In this document: piece by piece, positions 57,374 to 64,000 of the stretch
Position numbering within the stretch: the first letter of the stretch is position 1
How the letters are laid out: every line of letters begins with the position of its first letter
Source of the DNA: Humulus lupulus
Lineage: Eukaryota > Streptophyta > Magnoliopsida > Rosales > Cannabaceae
Assembly (NCBI RefSeq): GCF_963169125.1
Contig: NC_084793.1
Coordinates: 96,801,071 to 96,865,070 of the forward strand
Length of the DNA stretch: 64,000 bases
Direction of reading: 5' to 3'
Made by a program: the position numbers and the translations under genes
Notes under the pieces: generated by a model
The model's database searches: none
Seen by the model: only the letters and a program-made list of their open reading frames with translations
What the model was told of the DNA's origin: nothing

Positions 57374-58349
57374 CAATAAAGAATAAATGCGAACTAAGTT
57401 TTTCAAAATCAATGTCCTGGATGCAACCAGGTCCTCAACTTAAAAGTTGATTCAAATTGATTAATCGATGTTTTTCTTAAAAAGCACGAGATATCAATAA
57501 AGAATTAACGCGAACTAAGTTTCTCAAAATCAATGTCCTGGATGCAACCAGGTCCTAAACTTAGAAGTTAATTCAAATTGATTAATCGATGTATTTCTTA
57601 AAAGCACGAGATATCAATAAAGAATTAACGCGAACTAAGTTTTTCAAAATCAATATCCTGGAAATAACCAGGTACTAAACTTAGAAGTTGATTCAAATTG
57701 ATTAATTGATGTTTTTCTTGAAAAACATGAGATATCAATAATGAATTAACGTGAACTAAGCTTTTCAAAATCAATATCCTGGAAATAACCAGGTCCTAAA
57801 CTTTAAAGTTGATTCAAATTGATTAATTGATGTTTTTCTTAAAAAACATGAGATATCAATAAAGAATTAACGTGAACTAAGCTTTTCAAAATCAATATCC
57901 TGGAAATAACCAGGTCCTAAACTTAGTAGTTGATTCAAATTAATTAATCGAAGTTTTTCTTAAAAAGCACGAGATATCAATAAAGAATTAACGCGAACTA
58001 AGTTTCTCAAAATCAATGTCCTGGATGCAACCAGGTCCTAATCTTAGAAGTTGATTCAAATTGATTAATCGATGTTTTTCTTAAAAGGCACGAGATATCA
58101 ATAAAGAATTAACGCGAACTAAGTTTTTCAAAATCAATATCCTGGAAATAACCAGTTCCTAAACTTAGAAGTTGATTCAAATTGATTATTCGATGTTTTT
58201 CTTAAAAAGCACGAGATATCAATAAAGAATTAACGCGAACTAAGTTTTTCAAAATCAATATCCTGGAAATAACTAGGTCCTAAACTTAGAAGTTGATTTA
58301 AATTGATCAGTCGATGTCTTTCTTAAAAAACACGTGATATCAATAAAGA

Positions 58350-60360
58350 ATTAACGCGAACTAAGCTTTTCAAAATCAATATCCTGGAAATAACCAGGTA
58401 CTAAACTTAGAAGTTGATTCAAATTGATTAATTGATGTTTTTCTTAAAAAACATGAGATATCAATAAAGAATTAACGTGAACTAAGCTTTTCAAAATCAA
58501 TATCCTGGAAATAACCAGGTCCTAAACTTAGAAGTTGATTCAAATTAATTAATCGATGTTTTTCTTAAAAAGCACGAGATATCAATAAAGAATTAACGCG
58601 AACTAAGTTTCTCAAAATCAATGTCCTGGATGCAACCAGGTCCTAAACTTAGAAGTTGATTCAAATTGATTAATCGATGTTTTTCTTAAAAAGCACGAGA
58701 TATCAATAAAGAATTAACGCGAACTAAGTTTTTCAAAATCAATATCCTGGAAATAACCAGGTCCTAAACTTAGAAGTTGATTCAAATTGATTAATCGATG
58801 TTTTTCTTAAAAAGCACGAGATATCAATAAAGAATTAATGCGAACTAAGTTTTTCAAAATCAATATCCTGGAAATAACTAGGTCCTAAACTTAGAAGTTG
58901 ATTCAAATTGATTAATCGATGTCTTTCTTAAAATACACGAGATATTAATAAAAAAATTAATGCGAACTAAGTTTTTCAAAATCAATGTCCTGGATGCAAC
59001 CAGGTCCTAAACTTAGAAGTTGATTTAAATTGATTAATCCATGTTTTTCTTAAAAAGCACGAGATATCAATAAAGAATTAACGCGAACTAAGTTTCTTAA
59101 AATCATTGTCCTGGATGCAACCAGGTCCTAAACTTAGAAGTTGATTCAAATTGATTAATCGATGTTTTTCTTAAAAAGCACGAGATATCAATAAAGAATT
59201 AACGCGAACTAAGTTTTTCAAAATCAACATCCTGGAAATAACCAGGTCCTAAACTTAGAAGTTGATTCAAATTGATTAATCGATGGTTTTCTTAAAAAGC
59301 ACGAGATATCAATAAAGAATTAACGCGAACTAAGTTTCTCAAAATCAATGTCCTGGATGCAACCAGGTCCTAAACTTAGAAGTTGATTCAAATTGATTAA
59401 TCGATGTTTTTCTTAAAAGCACGAGATATCAATAAAGAATTAACGCGAACTAAGCTTTTCAAAATCAATATCCTGGAAATAACCAGGTACTAAACTTAGA
59501 AGTTGATTCAAATTGATTAATTGATGTTTTTCTTAAAAAACATGAGATATCAATAAAGAATTAACGTGAACTAAGCTTTTCAAAATCAATATCCTGGAAA
59601 TAACCAGGTCCTAAACTTAGAAGTTGATTCAAATTAATTAATCGATGTTTTTCTTAAAAAGCACGAGATATCAATAAAGAATTAACGCGAACTAAGTTTC
59701 TCAAAATCAATGTCCTGGATGCAACCAGGTCCTAAACTTAGAAGTTGATTCAAATTGATTAATCGATGTTTTTCTTAAAAAGCACGAGATATCAATAAAG
59801 AATTAACGCGAACTAAGTTTTTCAAAATCAATATCCTGGAAATAACCAGGTCCTAAACTTAGAAGTTGATTCAAATTGATTAATCGATGTTTTTCTTAAA
59901 AAGCACGAGATATCAATAAAGAATTAATGCGAACTAAGTTTTTCAAAATCAATATCCTGGAAATAACTAGGTCCTAAACTTAGAAGTTGATTCAAATTGA
60001 TTAATCGATGTCTTTCTTAAAATACACGAGATATTAATAAAAAAATTAATGCGAACTAAGTTTTTCAAAATCAATGTCCTGGATGCAACCAGGTCCTAAA
60101 CTTAGAAGTTGATTTAAATTGATTAATCCATGTTTTTCTTAAAAAGCACGAGATATCAATAAAGAATTAACGCGAACTAAGTTTCTTAAAATCATTGTCC
60201 TGGATGCAACCAGGTCCTAAACTTAGAAGTTGATTCAAATTGATTAATCGATGTTTTTCTTAAAAAGCACGAGATATCAATAAAGAATTAACGCGAACTA
60301 AGTTTTTCAAAATCAATATCCTGGAAATAACCAGGTCCTAAACTTAGAAGTTGATTCAAA
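58350..60360. repeat. Nine-monomer tandem duplication (1,089 bp)
   Basis: About 58,350-59,270 matches 59,440-60,360 at an offset of exactly 1,089 bp (9 x 121). The rare variants AAATACACGA (58,931 and 60,020) and AGTTTCTTAAAATCATTG (59,091 and 60,180) are repeated in register. This is the duplication closest to the array edge. Confidence 0.85.
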
Positions 60361-60416
60361 TTGATTAATTGATGTTTTTCTTAAAAAGCACGAGATATCA
60401 ATAAAGAATTAACGCG

Positions 60417-60550
60417 AACTAAGTTTTTGAAAATCAATATCCTGGAAATAACCAGGTCCTAAACATAGAAGTTTATTTAAATTGATGAGTCGATGTTTTT
60501 CTTAAAAAGCACGAAATATGAATAATAAATTAACACACTAAGTTTTTACC
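60417..60550. repeat. Degenerate terminal monomer and array edge
   Basis: The last complete unit (60,417-60,536) is clearly more diverged than any interior one. It reads TTTTTGAAAA, AAACATAGAAGTTTATTTAA, GATGAGTCGATG and ACGAAATATGAATAATAAAT where interior units keep the consensus, and it ends AACAC instead of ACGCG. A further partial unit (CACTAAGTTTTTA) fades out by about 60,550. Edge monomers escape homogenisation by unequal exchange, so this is the pattern expected at a true array boundary and not a cloning or assembly cut. Confidence 0.85.
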
Positions 60551-60672
60551 AAATGCGCTAAAAGTGAATAATAGTAATGGTAAAAGTAGATTAAAATGAA
60601 TACTCGGAAAAACCCATTGTCTCGAGGAGAAAAACCTCGTGGTGAAAAATTATAAACATAAAAACAAAATTT
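60551..60672. other. AT-rich spacer between satellite and retroelement pseudogene
   Basis: About 120 bp with no similarity to the 121-bp unit and no reading frame. On the minus strand it would be the sequence just downstream of the gag-like stop codon. It contains CCACGAGG and CCTCGAG next to two TTTTTC/TTTTCC pyrimidine runs. No polypurine tract, LTR end or target-site duplication could be identified. Confidence 0.5.
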
Positions 60673-61206
60673 CTAGGCCCCCCCAGGCCGTTCCGTGGAG
60701 GTTACCCCTTCAGTCTCCTGCTCACCTACCGCGGAAGTCTCCCCGGTCTCAGAGGGCATCTCCTGTTGAAGGCGAGCCTTGAACTTCTTGAGGAAGGGCT
60801 CCCACACCTCCGGCGCCAAGAAAAATAAATCGCCGTTCTGGTTGAAGGCCCAGCAGTGATAGAGCATGGCCTCCATGGAAGAGCTAGAAGATGCCCTCTC
60901 TGCAACAATGGCGGCCTTGGATTCTTCAAGCTTGGCCTTTGTAGTAGCCAAGCCGGCTTATGTAGCCTCAAGATCGATTTTCGTCGCGGCCAGGGCCCAC
61001 TGCGCGGCTTCCAGATCGGCCTTCGCAGCGGCCAGCGCGACCTGCACGACCTTTTCGCTTTCCTTGATAGCTGTCAAGGCAGCCTTGGCATCTCGCTCCT
61101 GCTGTAGTGCAGACGTGAGAGCGACCTGAGCGGTCTGGAACTCGCCCTTGATCTCGTCAAACATGTCCCTGGACCGAGCTATGTTGCGGTGAAGAGCCAG
61201 AGCCGC
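60673..61206 (-). pseudogene. Gag-like pseudogene exon 4, coiled coil and C-terminus, one stop
   Basis: About 100 residues are alanine-, lysine- and glutamate-rich with heptad-like spacing (DAKAALTAIKESEK, AAAKADLEAAQWALAATK), which predicts a long coiled coil suited to multimerisation. A TAA at 60,958-60,960 interrupts it. The same frame continues as AGLATTKAKLEESKAAIVAE and ends with the compact motif AFNQNGDLFFLAPEVWEPFL and a glutamate-rich tail. The final stop is the TAG at 60,675-60,673. Confidence 0.7.
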
Positions 61207-61283
61207 CTGCAAATGAAAATATAGTAAGGCATGTGCTAAAGGAAAAGCAGAAAAAATTGACTAAGTTAATTAGGCAACCTTAC
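61207..61283 (-). other. Intron 3 of the gag-like pseudogene (77 bp)
   Basis: The donor is GTAAGG (61,283-61,278) and the acceptor is TTTTCATTTGCAG ending at 61,207. The intron is phase 0 and AT-rich, unlike the flanking exons, as is usual for plant introns. Confidence 0.7.
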
Positions 61284-61732
61284 CGTGAGGTTCATACCCA
61301 GCGAAGACTCCATGACATTCTCGGGGCTCCTCGTCTCGATCTCCCGCAAGTCCCTCGGGGTGGTGTTGTAGTAATGCTCCATCGTATAGCTCGCAGTCTC
61401 GTAGATCGTCCCTCGGAAGGCCTCGGGGAGTTTCTCCAAAGCCTGAGTGTTAACCGGTATACGCATGGTGTGAGTAGGATCTGGCGGGGTTCCAGTTGGC
61501 ATCTCCTGATCCCGAGTAGGGACAGGAGGTCGCAGAGGAGGTGGAGGCATGTTCTCCACTGCTGTGGGGCCCTGACCCTTCCCTTTAGCAGGAGACTTGC
61601 TGACGGGCCCGGGAGGAGTCTTCTTGGTAAACAGGGGCTTCTTAACCAGGGGCCCAGACGATCCAGAAGGAGGATTCCCCCCCTGGAAGATGGACCGCAG
61701 GACTTTGTCTCTGAGCTATGTCATCTCTTCAC
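61284..61732 (-). pseudogene. Gag-like pseudogene exon 3, proline-rich, one stop
   Basis: The exon opens EEMT, then a TAG at 61,716-61,718, then LRDKVLRSIFQGGNPPSG in the same frame. A lysine/proline-rich linker follows (KKPLFTKKTPPGPVSKSPAK), then ENMPPPPLRPPVP and a folded-looking segment PEAFRGTIYETASYTMEHYY. It ends MNLT at donor GTAAGG (61,283-61,278), phase 0. The basic linker could bind nucleic acid; that is inference from composition only. Confidence 0.65.
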
Positions 61733-61819
61733 CTGAAACAAAAAAGAAGGGAACATTAGGACACATGTAAGGTTATTTGATTATGAGAAAAATCTAAGGA
61801 TATATTAAAAAGGTCCTAC
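61733..61819 (-). other. Intron 2 of the gag-like pseudogene (87 bp)
   Basis: The donor is GTAGGA at 61,819 and the acceptor is a textbook pyrimidine tract TTCTTTTTTGTTTCAG ending at 61,733. The intron is phase 1, and the codon formed across the junction keeps both exons in frame. Confidence 0.7.
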
Positions 61820-62571
61820 CCTCCGAGCTGGAGGAGGAATCTATTGCCACGACCTCCGGCCGCAGAGCTTCTATGGGGGACTCTAGGTTTATAACTTCGC
61901 GAATGAGAGGGGGCTCGGGCTCCGGATCAGCCTCAGGACTGGACTCCTCTACATACTGCCTAAGCCTCGAAGCTACTACACCCTCCAGGAGGGAGGGCCA
62001 CGACCTAAGGTTGGTCCCATACTCCTCGAAAAAGGTCGACCTAAAAGCCAGGGTGTTGTCTACTGCTACCGTGCCCCTAAGGCGTCTCATGTCATAGGGT
62101 AGCACCAGTTGTTCTACACACTAGAGTAGGGTTACGTTAAGGTCTGGGTCATCATGGTGACAATGTACGAGCTGGCTTGGGTTAAACTTAGCGAGCCGAA
62201 GGTCTACAGCAAGCCTGTCTAAGTCCCTAAATAGGTATGGGTTACCTTGGCCAGAGGGGCCGGCTGCTGCCCCGGAAAGGATCTGATTCGCGTCAGGGCC
62301 CTGGGCACCTCGAGGGCCCGCTTCCGGCTCATGAGCGGTACCTCATCTTCCTCATCCTGCTCGTCGTTCACCACAGCATCCCCCTCGGGGATGGGCGCCA
62401 GTTCGCGAGCTGCTGGGACGGCCTGCGACCTCCTCAAGGCCAGGGTCTGACCCGGAGAAATTAACTTACACGCTAGCATCATCTCATCAGACATGAGTTG
62501 GCGGTAGTCTTTTTCGCTTGATGGGAGCCCCGCCAAGGTCTTATATTGACCCCCGAGGGTCACCGATTTAG
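61820..62571 (-). pseudogene. Gag-like pseudogene exon 2, frameshift and one stop
   Basis: The exon begins VTLGGQYKTLAGLPSSEKDY and continues through an acidic segment (DEQDEEDEVPL) in one frame. The second half is open in another frame (NPYLFRDLDRLAVDLRLAKF, then LVLPYDMRRLRGTVAVDN), so one base appears lost between about 62,340 and 62,250. A TAG at 62,121-62,123 interrupts the second frame. The exon ends in a serine run and EG at the donor GTAGGA (61,819 downward). The text PLIREVINLESPIEALRPEV near the end is typical acidic linker composition. Confidence 0.65.
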
Positions 62572-62672
62572 CTGTCCTCGCAAAAATATATGCACGATGG
62601 TATTCAAGTCAATACACATGGAAAGAAACAAATTAGTGAGGATTTTGCGAGCTGAGGATAGAATGAACTTAC
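62572..62672 (-). other. Intron 1 of the gag-like pseudogene (101 bp)
   Basis: The intron starts with the strong donor GTAAGT (62,672-62,667) and ends with GACAG (AG at 62,573-62,572) after a T-rich stretch. Joining leaves an open frame (phase 1). An alternative acceptor five bases earlier (GCGAG) would run into a stop within six codons and was not chosen. Confidence 0.6.
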
Positions 62673-63347
62673 GAGGACGGTTGAAGTAGTGGTGTTCACA
62701 GTTGCGAAACCCGTCGACATAAAGAACTGGTCCTTGAAGTTGTTGGGGTGGCTGGGCAGCTCGATGACTGTAGCAGAGTTGGGAAAACAGGTCAAGTAAT
62801 AGAACTCGTCGCCTCGCCCCCGTTGATCCGGGCTGGCTTTGAGGTAGAAAAAGTAAAGGATGTCTGCTGGTGTAGGGACCTCCCATTCATGCTTCAGAAA
62901 GAGGTACCTGAGCTCCGCCAGTAGACAGTAAGAGTTCGGGGGCAGTTGGAAGGGAGCCAGCCTCACGTAATTTAGAAAGTCCGTGAAGTACTGGTCCAAA
63001 GGAAGGAAGGCCCCGGCCTTGAGGTGTTCGTCGCTCCAAGCCGCAAACTCCTCGTTGAGAGGTGTGCAGCTCCTCTCGCCCTCGAAGGGAGGTCGGGCAA
63101 CAAGAGCACGAGTCACAATTTCAATGTTGTGGGACAACAAGATCTTGTTGACCCTCCCTTGGGTTGTAACCTTCGAGACTATCCTCTCGGCCTCGAAGAA
63201 GGCATCAGGTCCCACCTCGACCTCTTTCTCCATGGTGGGACCAAAGTGGGGGATAGGAGATTCAGCAACTATCTCCTTTCCCTTGCTGGCCTGCTGGGAT
63301 GATGAACCGGCGGCGCTCTTTTTGGGCATGTTCTTCTTGGGCCCCAT
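62673..63347 (-). pseudogene. Gag-like pseudogene exon 1
   Basis: The ATG at 63,347-63,345 sits in a favourable context (ACCAGATGGGG) and opens a frame of 209 residues before the break. After the T-run at 62,721-62,723 the original frame reads MSTGFATVNTTT, which is low-complexity. The other frame reads RNCEHHYFNRP, the kind of aromatic, charged segment expected at this place in the family. One missing T explains the switch. Only the shifted frame is in phase with exon 2 across the GTAAGT donor at 62,672-62,667, which confirms the frameshift. An upstream non-coding exon is possible, because CCAG directly precedes the ATG. Confidence 0.7.
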
Positions 63348-64000
63348 CTGGTCGCCTAGCGGACAAAGATGAAGAAAATTTAGATAGGCGGCCTAAAAAT
63401 AGAAAAGGGAATCTAGCGCGAGAAGTGATTTTTGTACACAGGCTGAGGTAATCTCAGCCCGCGGTGCGTGAGGCCACGCGATGATGTGATCATGCGCCTG
63501 TGTTTCCAATGGATCCCCGATTGCTCGGGATCTGTGTGTCAGGAGGGTCAGGATAATGTTTGCCTTGGAGGGAAAGTTTGAAAAAGAAAAACCGCCTAGG
63601 AAGCGTGACCCCTAAGCTACCCGGTTTTGCACCGCAAAAACCTATCGCCTTCCCCTCCCCAAACAGGCATTCCAGAAACGTTACCCAGAAGAACTACCCA
63701 GAAAAGTTACCCATAAATTATCTTGTCCTATACATCACATTCCTAAACATGTTCTCATATGATCGATACCCCTAGGATAAAAACCTACGCACAAAACACC
63801 AGCTAAAAACAACCTACAGTGTGCGACTAAGAAAGAAGTTAACCTAACAAAGAAACAGAAATATCAAAAAGTGCAACAGGCAGAGGACTTACAGTGTTTT
63901 TGTCGTGTGAAAGTTACAAAGAGCGTAGGAGTTAGAGTCCTGGTGAAGCCTTTAGCACTAGAATTGCGAAAAAACTCTTGTGGCGAGAGCGTAGGGATCT
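63348..64000 (-). other. Presumed leader region upstream of the gag-like pseudogene
   Basis: This stretch has no convincing reading frame. On the minus strand it contains a good donor-like GTAAGT at 63,892-63,887, and a CCAG lies immediately before the exon 1 ATG, so a leader intron is possible but unproven. The 9-base string GAGCGTAGG occurs at 63,921 and 63,987. The complement of an initiator-methionine tRNA primer-binding site (TGGTATCAGAGC) was looked for on the minus strand and not found. If a 5' LTR exists it lies right of the window. Confidence 0.4.
63441..63532. repeat. Cluster of three short inverted repeats
   Basis: GGCTGAG-GTAAT-CTCAGCC (63,441-63,459) has a perfect 7-bp stem. GCGTG-AGGC-CACGC (63,466-63,479) has a perfect 5-bp stem. 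GATCCCCGA-TTGC-TCGGGATC (63,512-63,532) has an 8-bp stem with one bulged C. All three are GC-rich and lie about 100-190 bp upstream of the gag-like start on the minus strand. A structured transcribed leader is one reading; no known element was recognised. Confidence 0.5.

Larger units (their letters stand above)
48361..60416. repeat. Distal zone built of 10-monomer (1,209 bp) repeats and larger duplications
   Basis: The marker GGCACGAG starts at 48,411, 49,620, 50,829, 51,434, 53,612, 54,821, 55,426 and 58,087. The spacings are 1,209, 1,209, 605, 2,178, 1,209, 605 and 2,661, all whole numbers of monomers allowing for 120-bp units. The repeated 1,209 then 605 pattern reflects a 3,992-bp tandem duplication. 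The stretch 57,374-58,600 matches about 47,698-48,920 at offset 9,676, so the intervening material was amplified within an older layout. Monomers here carry fewer private differences than those at 1-19 kb, which suggests recent turnover. Confidence 0.8.
1..60550. repeat. 121-bp satellite DNA array, about 500 head-to-tail monomers
   Basis: The same unit repeats without interruption or inversion from the first base to about 60,550. Taking the unit to start at AACTAAGTTTTTCAAAATCA, the consensus is 121 bp and about 29% GC; units with AAAAG instead of AAAAAG near position 90 are 120 bp. Unit landmarks are CCTGG-N6-CCAGG (25-40), AACTT-AG-AAGTT (46-57), the palindrome GATTAATC (68-75), ATCGAT (73-78), TTTTTCTTAAAAA (80-92), GATATC (99-104) and the CG-rich end ACGCG (117-121). 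Several classes recur: a (ATCCTGGAAATAACC), b (GTCCTGGATGCAACC), c (AAGCTTTTC with TTGATG, ACATGAG and CGTG) and d (TTGATCAGTCGATGTCTTTC). There is no long reading frame in it. Such arrays are typical of plant centromeric, pericentromeric or subtelomeric heterochromatin; the sequence does not say which. The array probably continues left of the window, because position 1 lies inside a monomer. Confidence 0.98.
60673..63347 (-). pseudogene. Decayed gag-like plant retrotransposon gene, four exons
   Basis: On the minus strand four coding blocks join in phase through three GT-AG introns to give about 800 codons. Exon 1 has a lysine/serine-rich N-terminus (MGPKKNMPKKSAAG) and a globular region containing FLPLDQYFTDFLNYVRLAPF, then NSYCLLAELRYLF. 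This resembles the plant family annotated as 'putative gypsy type transposon' gag-like proteins (PF04195-like); the assignment is from memory of the family pattern. Exon 2 holds an acidic stretch followed by LVLPYDMRRLRGTVAVDN. Exon 3 is proline-rich. Exon 4 is an alanine-rich coiled coil ending in AFNQNGDLFFLAPEVWEPFL. Lesions are a frameshift at 62,721-62,723, a second between about 62,340 and 62,250, and stops at 62,121-62,123, 61,716-61,718 and 60,958-60,960. The gene is therefore not functional. No reverse transcriptase, integrase or protease was seen, and the rest of the element may lie outside the window or be absent. Confidence 0.75.

Noticed and set aside
1..60550. CRISPR array or bacterial direct repeats
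   Set aside because: The whole 121-bp unit repeats with no unique spacers, and the flank carries spliceosomal introns; this is eukaryotic satellite DNA.
1..60550. Telomeric or rDNA spacer origin of the array
   Set aside because: No TTTAGGG runs and no rRNA coding sequence or promoter-like spacer units were seen; the unit is a simple AT-rich satellite.
1..60550. Expressed small genes or ncRNA within monomers
   Set aside because: Frames are short and stop-rich, and no promoter or snRNA/tRNA boxes were recognised; transcription of the satellite is possible but has no support in the sequence.
61233..61736. Plus-strand open frame of 167 codons
   Set aside because: It lies antisense to exon 3 and intron 3 of the gag-like gene, is rich in arginine from GC-biased antisense codons, and resembles no family.
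62215..62245. An extra intron (GTAACC to GACAG) in exon 2
   Set aside because: It would be only 31 bp, too short for plant splicing, and a continuous alternative frame crosses the place, so a frameshift explains it better.
62983..63372. Plus-strand open frame of 129 codons
   Set aside because: It is the antisense shadow of exon 1; the minus-strand frame has the recognisable gag-like pattern and matching splice phases.
63560..63775. Plus-strand frame of 71 codons upstream of the pseudogene
   Set aside because: It is short, has no recognisable domain and lies in the presumed leader; most likely chance.
63373..64000. A 5' LTR or primer-binding site
   Set aside because: No TG...CA-bounded direct repeat pair is available inside the window, and no TGGTATCAGAGC-like site was found on the minus strand.

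Overview
The window looks like plant nuclear heterochromatin. About 94.6% of it (1 to ~60,550) is one uninterrupted, head-to-tail satellite DNA array. The last ~3.4 kb is a sharply different, GC-richer flank holding a decayed, intron-bearing gag-like retrotransposon gene on the minus strand. No cellular gene, rRNA, tRNA, telomere repeat or bacterial-type feature was recognised. The plant assignment rests on the retroelement protein type (resembling the plant 'putative gypsy type transposon' gag-like family), its short GT-AG introns, and array variation concentrated at CG and CHG cytosines. A ~120-bp tandem repeat family is, to my recollection, known from hop (Humulus lupulus). The unit length fits, but I could not compare sequences, so species remains open.

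Satellite array (1-60,550). The consensus monomer is 121 bp (some are 120 bp), about 29% GC, and there are roughly 500 copies all in the same orientation. Each unit carries two neighbouring dyad symmetries (CCTGG-N6-CCAGG, then AACTT-N2-AAGTT), an 8-bp palindrome GATTAATC, an EcoRV site and four CpGs. Recurrent monomer classes follow each other in fixed orders, giving higher-order structure at 5, 9, 10, 18, 33, 48 and about 153 monomers.

Layout of the array. 1-19.29 kb is the reference stretch, with a 33-monomer (3,993 bp) periodicity between about 2.8 and 11.3 kb. 19.29-48.36 kb can be described as four successive segmental copies of that stretch, each jumping back to an earlier point: 0.88-14.40, 10.53-11.44, 9.50-15.00 and 10.035-19.05 kb. 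48.36-60.42 kb is a younger-looking zone with 10-monomer (1,209 bp) repeats, a clean 3,992-bp tandem duplication (49.39-53.38 and 53.38-57.37 kb) and a 1,089-bp duplication. The last full monomer (60,417-60,536) is degenerate, as expected at an array edge.

Flank (60,551-64,000). A four-exon gag-like gene runs from 63,347 down to 60,673 on the minus strand. It is broken by two apparent one-base deletions and three in-frame stops. Reading phases match across its three inferred introns, so the structure is well supported even though the gene is dead. Upstream of it lie three short inverted repeats and a probable transcribed leader. No LTR or primer-binding site was recognised inside the window. 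The main interest is the array itself: a readable record of nested unequal exchange, a monomer-sized conversion patch, and variation that looks driven by cytosine methylation.
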